Part shown: positions 27,235 to 37,365 of the stretch, in pieces | Numbering within the stretch: the first letter of the stretch is position 1 | Layout of the letters: each line of letters begins with the position of its first letter | Source of the DNA: Calothrix sp. FI2-JRJ7 | GTDB lineage: Bacteria; Cyanobacteriota; Cyanobacteriia; Cyanobacteriales; Nostocaceae | Length of the DNA: 64,000 nt | Reading direction: 5' to 3' | Assembly (NCBI GenBank): GCA_019359675.1 | Contig: JAHHGX010000086.1 | Coordinates: 1-64,000 of the forward strand | Program-made: the position numbers and the translations under genes | Notes under the pieces: generated by a model | Databases searched by the model: none | What the model saw: only the letters and a program-made list of their open reading frames with translations | What the model was told of the DNA's origin: nothing

Positions 27235-27623
27235 ATTTATTAAATGTACTTTATTTTATACTACTTTAACAGGTTTTGTTTAAGAGCGACACATCCAGCG
27301 GTGCCTAACTTTTCCGGATGTTTTTAATACCTCTCTCCCAACCCCTGTCCGATAGGTGTTGAGCATATATACTATAAATTCTTTTGTAGAGAACTCTGTT
27401 GGTGGTTTATATTTTTCATATGACGTGAAAAGTCAGGGATGCTATCTTCCTGGATGCTTCAAGTGTAATCTGACAGATTCCAAGACCATAGCATAGCTCT
27501 TTTTGGTAGTTAAACTCGTAAATACACACCATTTAACACGCTTTTTGCTTGGCGCGGTTGAAGTTTGTTTTCACCAAGCTTAAAATTCAATAACACCCTG
27601 GTAGCAAATACTCAACTGAACTC
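27235..27623. other. Intergenic, no gene seen
   Basis: 389 bp with no convincing frame on either strand. It presumably holds the promoters of the divergent genes at 27234 and 27624; no specific sites could be assigned. Confidence 0.4.
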
Positions 27624-28040
27624 ATGGCAAAACCAATAATCTGGCTAAACGGAGACTGCCTCAGTCCTAAAAACCCTGCACTCGAAGAATATCCAGGCGC
27701 CCCTGCTATCTGGGTATGGGATGATGCTTTACTTGATGAATGGCAAATTTCTCTCAAGCGTATTACGTTTATTTACGAATGCTTGCTGGAACTACCCGTT
27801 ACTATTCGACGCGGTGACGTGGCAACAGAAGTTTTAGCGTTTGCCAAAGAAAATAACGTCACTCAAATAGTCACCACAGACAGTCCCAGTCTTCGGTTTA
27901 ACAAGATTTGTGATGAAATTGAAAAAAGCCTTGAACTAGAAGTGTTTGAAGTAGACCCCTTCTTTGACTACGATGGTTACATCGACCTCAAGCGCTTCTC
28001 GCGTTACTGGAAAGTTGCCGAAAAATACGTGTTTGATTAA
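27624..28040 (+). CDS. Photolyase N-terminal (antenna) domain-like protein
   Basis: 138 residues that resemble the alpha/beta N-terminal domain of photolyases. LNGDCLSPKNPAL gives the first strand and loop, APAIWVWDDALL the next, RITFIYECLLEL a helix, and VTIRRGDVATEVLAFAKENNV the typical R-x-G-D strand-helix. The end SRYWKVAEKYVF lies where the linker to the FAD domain would begin. The FAD half is a separate gene at 25390, 1.4 kb upstream on the same strand. Whether the two products assemble is inference. Confidence 0.7.
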   Translation: MAKPIIWLNGDCLSPKNPALEEYPGAPAIWVWDDALLDEWQISLKRITFIYECLLELPVTIRRGDVATEVLAFAKENNVTQIVTTDSPSLRFNKICDEIEKSLELEVFEVDPFFDYDGYIDLKRFSRYWKVAEKYVFD

Positions 28041-28079
28041 TTGGCTACAATGGAGCAAAAATAAAAATTAGAAAACTAA

Positions 28080-28651
28080 CTGACTCAAACACCTCAACAA
28101 CCTGACCCTTTGGAAAACACTGGCAGCGTAATATTAATCAAAACACTGACGGTACAAGAAAATTAAATTTACTTGTCTTCAACCCTGAAGGTTGGCAACC
28201 TATTAAAGATGTTGGACTGAGTAATGAAACTGTTTTTATCAAAACTTATGCTTCAGATGTCGTAATTCACAATTGTTCCCAAATCGCTTGGCTGGCGCCA
28301 ACACGCGAGTCTTTTGATTAATTCTCACAAATTAGTAATTTTGTCAAGCCATCCCTGCCAGCGATTGTAGAAGAAGATACGGCGCATGAAAACTTGCAGC
28401 TTGTTGTCCAAAATATGCTATGGAGTCAAGCTCTCTTTACTAAAGAAGTTGAACAAGTACAACAATCTTCTGTTTCTATGAGTACAAAAAATAGTTCAAA
28501 AACTGCTGGTAATGTTTTGAGTATTGACCAAGGAAGACTTTACATCCAAACGATTGAAGGGGAAATCGTAGTCGAAGGTTCAGACTTAGCATTCTGGTTT
28601 AGTCCTCCCGAAGGTCAAAATATTCAACCTCAACCAGTAAAGGTTAAGTAA
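28080..28651 (+). pseudogene. Decayed hypothetical gene
   Basis: Protein-like sequence in one frame from about 28125 (LNLLVFNPEGWQPI, IHNCSQIAWLAP) is broken by an in-frame TAA at 28319-28321, then continues (FSQISNFVKPSLPAIVEED, LYIQTIEGEIVVEGSDLAFW) to 28651. The probable original N-terminus at 28080 lies in another frame, so there is also a frameshift. A 3' part starting at a TTG (28394) might still be translated. The family is unknown; it follows the antenna-like gene by 39 bp. Confidence 0.6.
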
Positions 28652-28657
28652 CTCAAG

Positions 28658-28673
28658 AGGGGGACTTCCCCCT
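28658..28673. terminator. Short GC hairpin
   Basis: AGGGGG-ACTT-CCCCCT hairpin, 7 bp after the end of the decayed gene. Confidence 0.55.
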
Positions 28674-28991
28674 TAGACGCTATATATAGATAAAATATTT
28701 ATTAACTATTAATATATTTTTTGCATTTTGAAATATTTTTTGTGTCAATATTATTACTTTAAAATAAATAAAAGTATGGAAAATACTTAGAATATCCGTA
28801 AGGAATTAAATGACTTGTGTAGCCTATTTTGCAAGTGATAATCAATTTATATAATCGACACGTCTTTAATATTGTTTATGTAAGATAGAATACATTTACC
28901 TACGAAAACAGTTGTGACACAACCGATACGGTAAGCTACCTGGGCGTGGGAAAATCAAACAAAGAAATATTAGAGAGGAAAACCGTATAGT
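28674..28991. other. Leader region of dxs
   Basis: AT-rich, no gene seen. AGAGAGGAAAA near 28971-28981 is the ribosome site of dxs. No riboswitch or other structured element was recognised. Confidence 0.45.
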
Positions 28992-30899
28992 ATGCACCTG
29001 AGTGATATCACCCATCCCAACCAGTTGCACGGTTTATCAATTCGACAGTTGCAACAAATTGCTCGCCAAATTCGTGACAAGCACCTCCAAACAGTGGCGG
29101 CAATTGGTGGGCATTTGGGACCTGGACTGGGTGTTGTTGAATTAACGCTTGGGCTTTATCAAACACTTGATTTAGACTGCGATAAAGTTATTTGGGACGT
29201 TGGACATCAAGCCTACCCTCATAAACTGATTACAGGGCGTTACAGCAATTTTGATACGTTGCGGCAAAAAGACGGTATCGCGGGTTATCTCAAACGCTGC
29301 GAAAATAAATTTGACCATTTTGGCGCCGGACATGCTTCGACTTCGATCTCCGCTGCTTTGGGTATGGCGTTAGCACGCGATATGAAGAGCGAAAAGTTCA
29401 AAGTTGCTGCTATCATCGGCGATGGCGCCTTGACTGGGGGTATGGCACTCGAAGCTATTAACCATGCTGGACATTTGCCCAAAACCAATTTGCTGGTTGT
29501 TCTCAACGACAACGAAATGTCTATTTCTCCAAACGTTGGCGCCATTCCCCGCTACCTAAACAAAATGCGGCTTTCACCTCCAATGCAGTTCATTACTGAT
29601 AACTTTGAGGAACAGGTTAAAAACTTACCGTTTGTGGGTGGGTCCCTTTCCCCAGAGCTTGGACGCATCAAAGAGGGAATGAAGCGGTTAGCAGTGCCCA
29701 AAGTTGGAGCAGTGTTTGAAGAACTAGGCTTTACTTATATGGGGCCAGTTGATGGACACAATTTGGAAGAATTGATATCGACGTTTAATAGCGCGCATCA
29801 AATTCCTGGGCCTGTTTTAGTTCATGTTGCCACTACTAAGGGTAAAGGTTATGAACTAGCAGAAAAAGACCAAGTTGGGTATCACGCTCAAACTCCATTT
29901 AATCTGACTACAGGTAAAGCAATTCCTTCGACTAAACCTAAGCCACCTGGTTATAATAAAGTATTTGCTCATACCCTTGTTAAGCTTGCCGAGCAAAATC
30001 CAAAAATTATCGGTATTACTGCGGCAATGGCAACTGGTACGGGGTTAGATAAACTTCAGCAAAAACTTCCAAATCAATATATAGATGTAGGTATTGCTGA
30101 ACAACACGCAGTAACTTTAGCAGCAGGACTTGCAACTGAGGGAATACGTCCTGTATGTTGCATCTACTCAACTTTCCTGCAACGAGCATACGACCAAATT
30201 ATTCACGACGTATGTATCCAAAACTTACCTGTGTTTTTCTGTCTTGACCGGGCAGGAATTGTTGGTTCCGATGGTCCCACACACCAAGGTATGTATGACA
30301 TCGCTTACCTACGCTGTATTCCCAACATTGTAATTATGGCGCCTAAAGATGAAGCCGAAATGCAGCGCATGATTGTCACTGGTGTAAATCATACCAGTGG
30401 ACCAATTGCAATGCGATTCCCTCGTGGTAGCGGTTACGGCGTACCTTTAATGGAAGAAGGTTGGGAACCATTAGAAATTGGTAAAGGCGAAATTCTTCGC
30501 AACGGCGATGACGTACTGCTTGTGGCATACGGTACAATGGTTTACCCAGCTATGCAAACCGCCGAAGTTCTTAGTGAACATGGTATCGAAGCGACTGTCA
30601 TTAACGCGCGCTTTGCCAAACCGTTAGATACAGAGTTAATACTGCCACTAGCTAAGAAAATCAAACGTGTTGTTACCCTTGAAGAAGGTTGTACAATGGG
30701 TGGTTTCGGGACTGCTATTGCCGAAGCGCTTTTAGATGCGGATATTGTAGTTCCGATTAAACGTATTGGCATCCCCGATATTTTAGTGGAACACGCAGAG
30801 CCAAACGAATCTAAAGCCGAACTAGGTTTAACTAGTCCGCAAATGGCTGACACTATTATGCAGGCTTTCTTTAAGAAAGAACTTTCAGTCGTCAGTTAA
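28992..30899 (+). CDS. dxs: 1-deoxy-D-xylulose-5-phosphate synthase
   Basis: Thiamine-diphosphate enzyme that joins pyruvate and glyceraldehyde 3-phosphate, the first step of the MEP isoprenoid pathway that feeds carotenoids, phytol and quinones. 635 residues as usual. Motifs seen: [19 protein letters not shown], the ThDP/Mg site [15 protein letters not shown]...[10 protein letters not shown], and the transketolase pyrimidine-domain segment [15 protein letters not shown] with its conserved Glu. An AGAGAGGA site precedes the ATG. A hairpin follows, then mtnA. Confidence 0.97.
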   Translation: MHLSDITHPNQLHGLSIRQLQQIARQIRDKHLQTVAAIGGHLGPGLGVVELTLGLYQTLDLDCDKVIWDVGHQAYPHKLITGRYSNFDTLRQKDGIAGYLKRCENKFDHFGAGHASTSISAALGMALARDMKSEKFKVAAIIGDGALTGGMALEAINHAGHLPKTNLLVVLNDNEMSISPNVGAIPRYLNKMRLSPPMQFITDNFEEQVKNLPFVGGSLSPELGRIKEGMKRLAVPKVGAVFEELGFTYMGPVDGHNLEELISTFNSAHQIPGPVLVHVATTKGKGYELAEKDQVGYHAQTPFNLTTGKAIPSTKPKPPGYNKVFAHTLVKLAEQNPKIIGITAAMATGTGLDKLQQKLPNQYIDVGIAEQHAVTLAAGLATEGIRPVCCIYSTFLQRAYDQIIHDVCIQNLPVFFCLDRAGIVGSDGPTHQGMYDIAYLRCIPNIVIMAPKDEAEMQRMIVTGVNHTSGPIAMRFPRGSGYGVPLMEEGWEPLEIGKGEILRNGDDVLLVAYGTMVYPAMQTAEVLSEHGIEATVINARFAKPLDTELILPLAKKIKRVVTLEEGCTMGGFGTAIAEALLDADIVVPIKRIGIPDILVEHAEPNESKAELGLTSPQMADTIMQAFFKKELSVVS

Positions 30900-30906
30900 C
30901 AATTCG

Positions 30907-30923
30907 GGTGGGCACCGCCCACC
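30907..30923. terminator. Hairpin between dxs and mtnA
   Basis: GGTGGGC-ACC-GCCCACC, a 7-bp perfect stem 8 bases after the dxs stop. Likely ends or attenuates the dxs transcript. Confidence 0.6.
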
Positions 30924-30971
30924 AATTCGCTAATATATTATTTTTATGCAGAGAGTGCCCAAATTTTTAAC

Positions 30972-32036
30972 ATGAACCTTTCTAACAGCCAAGTATATTC
31001 TGTTATATGGCATAACGATGCCGTTTCACTTATCGACCAAACCCGCATACCATACGAATACGCACTTGTTGAGATTCACCGTTGCGACGATATGGCGCGT
31101 GCTATCAAAACTATGATAGTTCGAGGCGCCCCAGCGATTGGAGTTGCTGCGGCATATGGTATGTATTTGGGTGCAAGAGAAATAAAAACTGACAAGCGCG
31201 ATATCTTTTTAACTGAGTTAGAAAAAGTTGCCGCAATGCTACGTGCAACTCGTCCCACCGCAGTGAATTTGTTTTGGGCAATATCGCGGTCAATGAAAGT
31301 AGCATATGAAATATTAGGTACTGTTGACGATATTAGAAAAGCCTTACTAGAAACCGCTCAAACCATTCAAGTAGAAGACTTACAAACTTGTCAAGCTATC
31401 GGCGACAATGGGTTAAAAGCATTACCCGCTAATCCGCATCAATTAACTTTACTTACTCATTGCAACGCAGGTGCCTTAGCTACTGCTGGATATGGTACAG
31501 CATTAGGTGTAGTACGTTCAGCATGGCGCGAAGGTAGATTAACAAGAGTATTTGCCGATGAAACCCGTCCTAGATTACAAGGCGCCAAATTAACAGCATG
31601 GGAATGTGCCCAAGAAGGTATACCAGTAACGGTAATTACTGATAGTATGGCAGCACACTGCATGAAACAAGGCTTAATACACGCTGTAGTAGTAGGCGCC
31701 GACCGCATCGCAGCCAATGGCGACACAGCAAATAAAATAGGTACGTATAGTTTAGCACTAGTAGCAAAAGCACATAACGTCCCTTTCTTTGTAGCGGCGC
31801 CGCTTTCAACAATAGATTTTGACCTAGCTGACGGTAGCGGAATACCCATCGAAGAACGCGACCCTACAGAAATTTCTCAAATCGGTGAAACCATCATTAC
31901 ACCAACTATTGGCGTAGACTACTATAACCCCGCCTTTGATGTTACACCTGCGGAATTAGTAGAAGCAATCATCACAGAAAACGGCGTATTTGCTCCCAAA
32001 GACCTAGTAAAATCAAGAGAACTACAACCCGTATAA
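30972..32036 (+). CDS. mtnA: Methylthioribose-1-phosphate isomerase
   Basis: Methionine-salvage enzyme converting methylthioribose 1-phosphate to methylthioribulose 1-phosphate. It belongs to the eIF2B-like family: [15 protein letters not shown] binds the substrate phosphate, [13 protein letters not shown] contains the catalytic Cys, and [19 protein letters not shown] contains the catalytic Asp. 354 residues is normal. A decayed fragment of a second copy lies at 32701. No other salvage genes are adjacent. Confidence 0.95.
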   Translation: MNLSNSQVYSVIWHNDAVSLIDQTRIPYEYALVEIHRCDDMARAIKTMIVRGAPAIGVAAAYGMYLGAREIKTDKRDIFLTELEKVAAMLRATRPTAVNLFWAISRSMKVAYEILGTVDDIRKALLETAQTIQVEDLQTCQAIGDNGLKALPANPHQLTLLTHCNAGALATAGYGTALGVVRSAWREGRLTRVFADETRPRLQGAKLTAWECAQEGIPVTVITDSMAAHCMKQGLIHAVVVGADRIAANGDTANKIGTYSLALVAKAHNVPFFVAAPLSTIDFDLADGSGIPIEERDPTEISQIGETIITPTIGVDYYNPAFDVTPAELVEAIITENGVFAPKDLVKSRELQPV

Positions 32037-32135
32037 AACAATCGTAGGTTGGGTGGAGGCTTTGCGTTTACGTAGTATGCCGTTAACGAAGTTTTCCCGA
32101 AGGGTAGGCACAACCCAACACCTTCACCAATTCTT

Positions 32136-32164
32136 GTAGAGACGCGATTTAATGGCGTCTCTAC
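32136..32164. repeat. GTAGAGACGC inverted repeat
   Basis: Arms GTAGAGACGC (32136-32145) and GCGTCTCTAC (32155-32164). It lies between the convergent ends of mtnA and the SMI1-like gene, so it may terminate transcription both ways. Confidence 0.7.
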
Positions 32165-32204
32165 GCATATTGAAACAACAAACATCATAATTATCAGTGT
32201 TATG

Positions 32205-32672
32205 TTACGCGTAGGGGTTTTCTAATTGATATGCGACTTCAAGAAGCATCTCCGTCAGGCTTGAGTAGGCAATTTGAGGTTCCCAATTATGTTTATTTTC
32301 GCTATCAATAAAATCAAATGTGATGATTGGTGATGTTTGATGCTGTTGAGGGTTTGCTCTAATGGCATATACTTTATCTTCTACTTGTGTGACAGGAAAC
32401 CAGCCAAAGTAGTAATCTTCATACTCTCGTAATTCATTATAAAATTCAATTGCTTCAGAGAGACTAAAAAGTTTACCAAAACCAAAAATTAATGTTGCTG
32501 GATTGCTATGATTAAAGCCATCGCTCATCTTATAAAACTCAAAAAACTCTTCTGGAAGCTTTAGAGGAAACTCTTCTACATACTCCTCAATTTGTTCCGT
32601 TTTGAGTCCTGATTTTATCATATCTGGATACAATTCAATAATTCTACTGAAAGCTTCTAATAAGTCAGACAT
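32205..32672 (-). CDS. SMI1/KNR4 (SUKH) family protein
   Basis: 155-residue protein with the SUKH pattern: an N-terminal helix, LKLPEEFFEFYKMSDGF, a middle GWFPVTQVEDKVYAI region, PIITFDF, and a C-terminal helix SSLTEMLLEVAYQLE. SUKH proteins are often immunity proteins of polymorphic toxins, but many cyanobacterial copies stand alone. No toxin gene is adjacent here, so the role is open. Confidence 0.75.
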   Translation of the reverse strand: MSDLLEAFSRIIELYPDMIKSGLKTEQIEEYVEEFPLKLPEEFFEFYKMSDGFNHSNPATLIFGFGKLFSLSEAIEFYNELREYEDYYFGWFPVTQVEDKVYAIRANPQQHQTSPIITFDFIDSENKHNWEPQIAYSSLTEMLLEVAYQLENPYA

Positions 32673-32700
32673 TAGGATTATTTTCTAGTAAATTTCATCA

Positions 32701-32893
32701 CAGCGACGAGATGGCGTGCGCTATCAAAACATCAGATGGTTCAAGGCGCCCCAGTAACTCCAATTGCTAGTACCGTGCGGCGTAAATACGTCTACCATTT
32801 TCAAACCTAGCGAATCGAGATTTTTTCAAGGTTCGTAATGGTGGGTTTATTTCCGCCAAGCAGTACTAGAGCATATGGTATATATTTAGGTTA
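32701..32893 (+). pseudogene. mtnA fragment, decayed partial duplicate
   Basis: 32701-32775 closely matches mtnA near 31081-31155, sharing CTATCAAAAC and AAGGCGCCCCAG blocks with scattered substitutions and a small deletion. After about 85 unrelated bases, 32869-32893 matches the following mtnA stretch GCATATGGTATATATTT. No frame is maintained. The copy lies about 1.6 kb from its parent. Confidence 0.7.
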
Positions 32894-33100
32894 GGCAACT
32901 TGCAAAGGTTTTGTAGGAAGCATATACACACACCTCTGGCTTTTATCGTCAATATCGAGTCAATATTGAATTCATATTGCTGAGGATAGCGCCATTATTT
33001 GGGATGATTTTCTTTTTTAAAGAAAAATAACAAGAACATTAGTACGTTTATTTAAATTCTTAATCATGCTTAAGATGAATGCACAGGCAAGATGCCTATG

Positions 33101-34183
33101 CTACGAGAGGGGGTATAATTTGTTGCCTGTGGTGGCATCGAATACGAATAAATAATTTAAGTCAAGGTTTAAATTTAATTTGTCACCAGGATGAGGACGT
33201 ATATTTCCAGGAGCTTGGATGCTTAGGGTTTGTAATGAACCAGGTATGGTCGCGCGTATTAGTGTTTCTCGTCCTAATGGTTCGACAACTTTGACATCAA
33301 CTACTAAAGCTGATGGTTCGGAAGAAATATTTATATGTTCGGGTCGAATGCCCAGGTCAAGCTGCTGTGCTGTTGAAAAATTGAATTTTTTCATGGAAGC
33401 AGGTAGGGGTAGTGTTTGACCTGAGATATCAAAGGCGCCACTTGTAAATTTCGCTGGTAAAATATTCATGGGTGGATTACCAATGAAAGTTGCTACCATT
33501 CTGTTTGCTGGCTGATTATAAATTGTTTGCGGGTCTCCAATTTGTTGGATATGCCCTTGGCTTAATACCACGATTTTATCTGCTAGAGTCATTGCCTCTA
33601 CCTGGTCGTGGGTGACATATACTGTTGTGTTACGTAAATTTTGATGTAATTGTTTTAACTCTGCGCGTGTGTCATCACGCAGTTGTGCATCTAAGTTAGA
33701 TAGTGGTTCGTCAAGTAAAAATACTTGTGCTTGTCTGGCAATAGCTCTCCCTAACGCGACTCGCTGTTGCTGTCCACCAGAAAGTTGCTTGGGTTTACGG
33801 TCGAGCAAATGTTCTAACGATAAAGAAGCGGCAACTTCTGCAACACGCTGTTGAATAACTCTAGGTTCCATCTTCCGCATTTTCATCCCAAAGGCAATAT
33901 TCTCACCTACCGACATATGGGGATATAAAGCATAATTCTGAAATACCATTGCCACGTCCCGTTGTCGTGCTGGGACATTATTAACTAACGTTTCCCCAAT
34001 GTAGAGATTTCCGGAAGTGGCATTTTCCAACCCTGCTATCGTTCGGAGTATTGTAGACTTTCCGCATCCACTTGGGCCAACTAGTACCCAAAACTCACCA
34101 TCGGGTATCTCAAAGGTGATATCCTCTATGGCCGTTACATTGTTAAAGCGGCGCTTGATGTTTTCAAGACGAACGTTTGCCAT
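33101..34183 (-). CDS. Sugar-type ABC transporter ATP-binding protein (UgpC/MalK class)
   Basis: 360 residues. The ATPase domain has Walker A GPSGCGKST, Q-loop FQNYALYPHMS, signature LSGGQQQR, Walker B VFLLDEPLSNLD and the His switch VTHDQVEA. The C-terminal 130 residues form the TOBE/regulatory domain (ELGIRPEHI-type region) of CUT1 carbohydrate importers such as UgpC, MalK and cyanobacterial GgtA. No permease or binding-protein gene is adjacent, so it probably energises one or more importers encoded elsewhere. AGAAG precedes the ATG. It is divergent from pdxA. Confidence 0.92.
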   Translation of the reverse strand: MANVRLENIKRRFNNVTAIEDITFEIPDGEFWVLVGPSGCGKSTILRTIAGLENATSGNLYIGETLVNNVPARQRDVAMVFQNYALYPHMSVGENIAFGMKMRKMEPRVIQQRVAEVAASLSLEHLLDRKPKQLSGGQQQRVALGRAIARQAQVFLLDEPLSNLDAQLRDDTRAELKQLHQNLRNTTVYVTHDQVEAMTLADKIVVLSQGHIQQIGDPQTIYNQPANRMVATFIGNPPMNILPAKFTSGAFDISGQTLPLPASMKKFNFSTAQQLDLGIRPEHINISSEPSALVVDVKVVEPLGRETLIRATIPGSLQTLSIQAPGNIRPHPGDKLNLNLDLNYLFVFDATTGNKLYPLS

Positions 34184-34241
34184 TTATTTGTCGATCTTCT
34201 CTCATAACCTTTAAATTGTAATGTAGCTCTTAAGTTTGGAA

Positions 34242-34291
34242 CGGGCAAGGATACCCATTCCACAAGATAATTTTGTATATTTTTTTATTTA
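34242..34291. repeat. Dispersed GGGCAAGGAT repeat, copy 2
   Basis: GGGCAAGGATACCCATTCC followed by an AT-rich tail, similar to 8251-8302 over about 50 bp. It sits in the pdxA leader. Confidence 0.5.
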
Positions 34292-34301
34292 GAAGTCCTT
34301 T

Positions 34302-35369
34302 ATGTCTCAATCAAATCACACAATCAATCGTCCTCGTTTGGCAATTACTTTGGGAGACCCTGCGGGGATAGGACCAGAGGTAGTTTTGAAAGCTTTATCA
34401 GATTCACAATTTCGGGAATTTGATATTACTGTTGTAGGTACTCGAAGTTTACTTGTTGACACGTATACCAAACTTAAATCTGTTGAGGGTATAGGTAAGC
34501 TAGTTGAACCATCGGAATTAAAAATCTTAGATGTTGGAATAGGCGCCGCCACTATAGCTAATATTACTCCTGGAGAAGATAATGCAGCAAGCGGAAGAGC
34601 GAGTTTTGCTTTTTTAGAACAAGCTATTGCGCGTGCTACTAGTGGAGAGTTTCATGCGATTGTCACGGCGCCGATAGCAAAGTCAGCGTGGAAGGCAGCA
34701 GGATATAATTATCCAGGACAAACTGAACTTTTAAAAGAAAAATCTGGCGCCAAACGTGTGGGTATGTTATTCGTCGCACGTTCTCCTCACACAGGTTGGA
34801 TACTTAGAACATTACTAGTAACTACACATATCCCGTTATGTCAAGTATCTAAAGTATTAACTCCAGAGTTAATGACGCAAAAACTTGATTTATTAGTAGA
34901 GTGCTTAAAAAATGATTTTGGTATTGAACATCCGAGAATTGCAGTTTCTGGATTAAATCCTCATAGCGGTGAACAAGGACAACTGGGAACTGAGGAACGT
35001 GACTGGTTAATTCCTTGGTTAAAAGAACAAAATCATGGCAACTTACAACTAGATGGCCCCATTCCACCAGATACCATGTGGGTAAAACCAGGTTTAGCTT
35101 GGTATGGAAATTCTCAAAACTTTAATCCTGCTGACGCTTACCTTGCACTGTACCATGACCAAGGTTTAATACCTGTTAAATTAATGGCGTTTGACCGTGC
35201 GGTTAATACTTCTATTGGTTTACCTTTTGTGCGTACTTCTCCAGACCACGGTACTGCATTTGATATTGCTCTTAAGGGTATTGCCGATGCTACAAGTATG
35301 AAAGCAGCGATTGAATTAGCTTACTCTTTATCAGTTCAGCGCAAAGAGCAAAAATCTCTTTTTGTATAA
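34302..35369 (+). CDS. pdxA: 4-hydroxythreonine-4-phosphate dehydrogenase
   Basis: NAD-dependent enzyme of the DXP-dependent vitamin B6 pathway, working before PdxJ. It starts [18 protein letters not shown], has [10 protein letters not shown], the metal-site region [10 protein letters not shown] and the C-terminal [12 protein letters not shown] and [11 protein letters not shown] motifs with the metal His residues. 355 residues is slightly long but normal for cyanobacteria. It is divergent from the ABC ATPase gene and followed by a clear terminator. Confidence 0.95.
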   Translation: MSQSNHTINRPRLAITLGDPAGIGPEVVLKALSDSQFREFDITVVGTRSLLVDTYTKLKSVEGIGKLVEPSELKILDVGIGAATIANITPGEDNAASGRASFAFLEQAIARATSGEFHAIVTAPIAKSAWKAAGYNYPGQTELLKEKSGAKRVGMLFVARSPHTGWILRTLLVTTHIPLCQVSKVLTPELMTQKLDLLVECLKNDFGIEHPRIAVSGLNPHSGEQGQLGTEERDWLIPWLKEQNHGNLQLDGPIPPDTMWVKPGLAWYGNSQNFNPADAYLALYHDQGLIPVKLMAFDRAVNTSIGLPFVRTSPDHGTAFDIALKGIADATSMKAAIELAYSLSVQRKEQKSLFV

Positions 35370-35400
35370 CTTTATAGTTGAGTAATAATGAATAAAAGAA

Positions 35401-35430
35401 GCCGGGTTTCTTTGTTGAGAGAAACCCGGT
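35401..35430 (+). terminator. pdxA terminator hairpin
   Basis: GCCGGGTTTC and GAAACCCGGT form a 10-bp stem (one G-T pair) followed by TTTCTAT, about 30 bases after the pdxA stop. Confidence 0.75.
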
Positions 35431-35531
35431 TTCTATAGATTATCAAATGTATAAAAAAATGTATATATTTATGATATTAGACAGTTGGTGATAGTATTAT
35501 CCACGATACTTTTAATCCATCAGGAGAAACG

Positions 35532-36041
35532 ATGAATAATTTACTTCGTAATGTATTAGTTGGTGCAGGTATCGCTACCGTTGGTGCAATTGGAACGAAG
35601 GCAGCAGTAGATTATTTTAAAAATCGTGGAGAAGAAGAAGTAGTTGACGAGAGTCAAGGTGATGCGGAACCAACATCACCTGAAGAAGTTGCTTATGCTA
35701 CTGTAGAACCAAGTTCTGTACAGTCATTTTTAGATGCAAGTTTTGGAGACGCAGGTCGATATGTCCCTAACCGTCCACCCAAAATTTTTGACTACCAGGG
35801 TCAGCAGTACATGGTTATTTGGGCACAAGATAATAAGCAAAATAAAAACCAAATGATGGCGTTCCAATATACAGATGCTGGACGTAAAATGATTGCCAGT
35901 GTTGGATACACAGGTAATAAAACTGATTACAACCTTAATTTAGCAGGAACACCTTTTGCCGTTGATGTCAATGGACAATTATTAACTTCTGGTCAATCAC
36001 AAGCTGCTGGAACTAATGATGTTGACTTTGTGCTTGCGTAA
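35532..36041 (+). CDS. Hypothetical protein with N-terminal membrane segment
   Basis: 169 residues. Residues 8-28 are a Gly/Ala-rich hydrophobic segment (VLVGAGIATVGAIG), then an acidic linker rich in Glu, and a soluble domain with PKIFDYQGQQYMVIWAQD and a closing TNDVDFVLA. No family was recognised. CAGGAGAAACG before the ATG is a good ribosome site. It is flanked by terminators, so it is probably monocistronic. Confidence 0.7.
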   Translation: MNNLLRNVLVGAGIATVGAIGTKAAVDYFKNRGEEEVVDESQGDAEPTSPEEVAYATVEPSSVQSFLDASFGDAGRYVPNRPPKIFDYQGQQYMVIWAQDNKQNKNQMMAFQYTDAGRKMIASVGYTGNKTDYNLNLAGTPFAVDVNGQLLTSGQSQAAGTNDVDFVLA

Positions 36042-36244
36042 GATAAATTGAGAATCTCGGTTGTCAACCTAAAGGTTGCTTTCAGGTATATCTAGTGAAG
36101 GGGGAGATATTATAACCAAAGATATATATCTCCACGCTTCACTCTATGGAAAGATTAAATCCTGGTTAGTTTCAGATAAATTTTTGTTAGTAATCAAATT
36201 TCTGAAAAATATCTGGCATCTTTAAATGTCGGGGAGAAAATTAT

Positions 36245-36697
36245 ATGGCTAACAAACTTTTCGATAATATCATTCCTCAAGAGCCACCTACTAATGACCG
36301 TTCGGATGTTCATGCGTTAAAATCACGTCTTGAATGGGGTGAGCCTGCTTTCACAATTCTTGACGTGCGTGACCGTAGAGCATTTAATGAAGGCCATATC
36401 ATGGGCGCCATGTCAATGCCATTGGAAGATTTGGAAAGAATGGCAGCTACAATCCAAAAAAGTCGTGACATTTACCTTTATGGTGAAGGTGAAGAACAAA
36501 CTGCACAAGCAGCACAACACCTTAGAAGTGCTGGATATGAAAGCGTATCAGAACTAAGAGGTGGTTTACCAGCATGGAAAGCCATTGGTGGACCAACCGA
36601 AGGTATTATTGAATCAATGACTCCCGCCGGTGCCGATGATTACAACGTTGTAGCACGCCTTAAGAATCACACAGAAACCCAAAATAAAGAAGTGTAA
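36245..36697 (+). CDS. Rhodanese-like protein without active-site Cys
   Basis: 150 residues with a single rhodanese fold: FTILDVRDRRAFNEGHIMGAMSMP is the CH2A-like region and LRGGLPAWKAIGGP the typical end. In the active-site loop, where sulfurtransferases have Cys, the sequence is YLYGEGEEQTAQAA, so sulfur transfer is unlikely. Such inactive forms often serve as binding or regulatory modules. GGGGAG precedes the ATG. It is convergent with the RNase D gene across a palindromic terminator. Confidence 0.85.
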   Translation: MANKLFDNIIPQEPPTNDRSDVHALKSRLEWGEPAFTILDVRDRRAFNEGHIMGAMSMPLEDLERMAATIQKSRDIYLYGEGEEQTAQAAQHLRSAGYESVSELRGGLPAWKAIGGPTEGIIESMTPAGADDYNVVARLKNHTETQNKEV

Positions 36698-36733
36698 ATA
36701 TGTAGAGACGCAATAAATCGCGTCTCTACATAT
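36698..36733. repeat. GTAGAGACGC palindrome, bidirectional terminator
   Basis: Arms ATATGTAGAGACGC and GCGTCTCTACATAT (14 bp) exactly fill the gap between the convergent stops at 36697 and 36734. Confidence 0.8.
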
Positions 36734-37363
36734 TTAGTGTTCAAATAAATCTTTGAACTGCATTAAATCTAACGTTACGATTGTGGGCAAACATTGAAAA
36801 CACTGCTCTGCGATGTTGTAGCGTTCTTCGCGTTTCAGCATATCTATTAGTTTTTGCCGTGCGCTAATTAAGTACCGAACATCGTTGGCAGCATAACTTA
36901 ACTGAGCTTCACTTAGATTAACTGCGTTTCCCCAGTCAGAACTTTGTGCGCTTTTGTCAAGTTCTACTTTTTCGAGTTCGAGGATTAATTCTTTGAGTCC
37001 GTGACGGTTTGTGTAGGTACGCGCGAGTTTACTGGCTATTTTAGTGCAAAAAACAGGCTGGACATTAATGTCAAGATTGTAGCGCAGCGCAGCGAGGTCA
37101 AAACGCGCGAAGTGGAAGATTTTAACGGTATTTGTCGCTTCAAGCAGTTTTTTTAAGTTTTTGGCTTCGGTTTGTCCACGTAAAATCCGAATTGCCGTAA
37201 CTTGACCGTCACTATTACATAATTGAACTAAGCACAAACGGTCACGTTGTGGTAGGAGTCCCATTGTTTCTGTATCAACAGCAATCGCATCACTTTTTAA
37301 ATAAGTCGATAGAGTCGCTTCATCTATATCGCTGTCGCAAACTTGGAAATCAGGTAGTGTCAT
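36734..37363 (-). CDS. Ribonuclease D-family 3'-5' exonuclease
   Basis: 209-residue DEDDy exonuclease domain: Exo I AVDTETMGLL, Exo II FHFARFDLAALRY, Exo III YAANDVRYLI. There is no HRDC domain, so it is the short cyanobacterial form of RNase D, used in 3' trimming of structured RNAs. Distinct from the longer relative at 15795. It ends at the shared palindrome with the rhodanese-like gene. Confidence 0.9.
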   Translation of the reverse strand: MTLPDFQVCDSDIDEATLSTYLKSDAIAVDTETMGLLPQRDRLCLVQLCNSDGQVTAIRILRGQTEAKNLKKLLEATNTVKIFHFARFDLAALRYNLDINVQPVFCTKIASKLARTYTNRHGLKELILELEKVELDKSAQSSDWGNAVNLSEAQLSYAANDVRYLISARQKLIDMLKREERYNIAEQCFQCLPTIVTLDLMQFKDLFEH

Positions 37364-37365
37364 AA

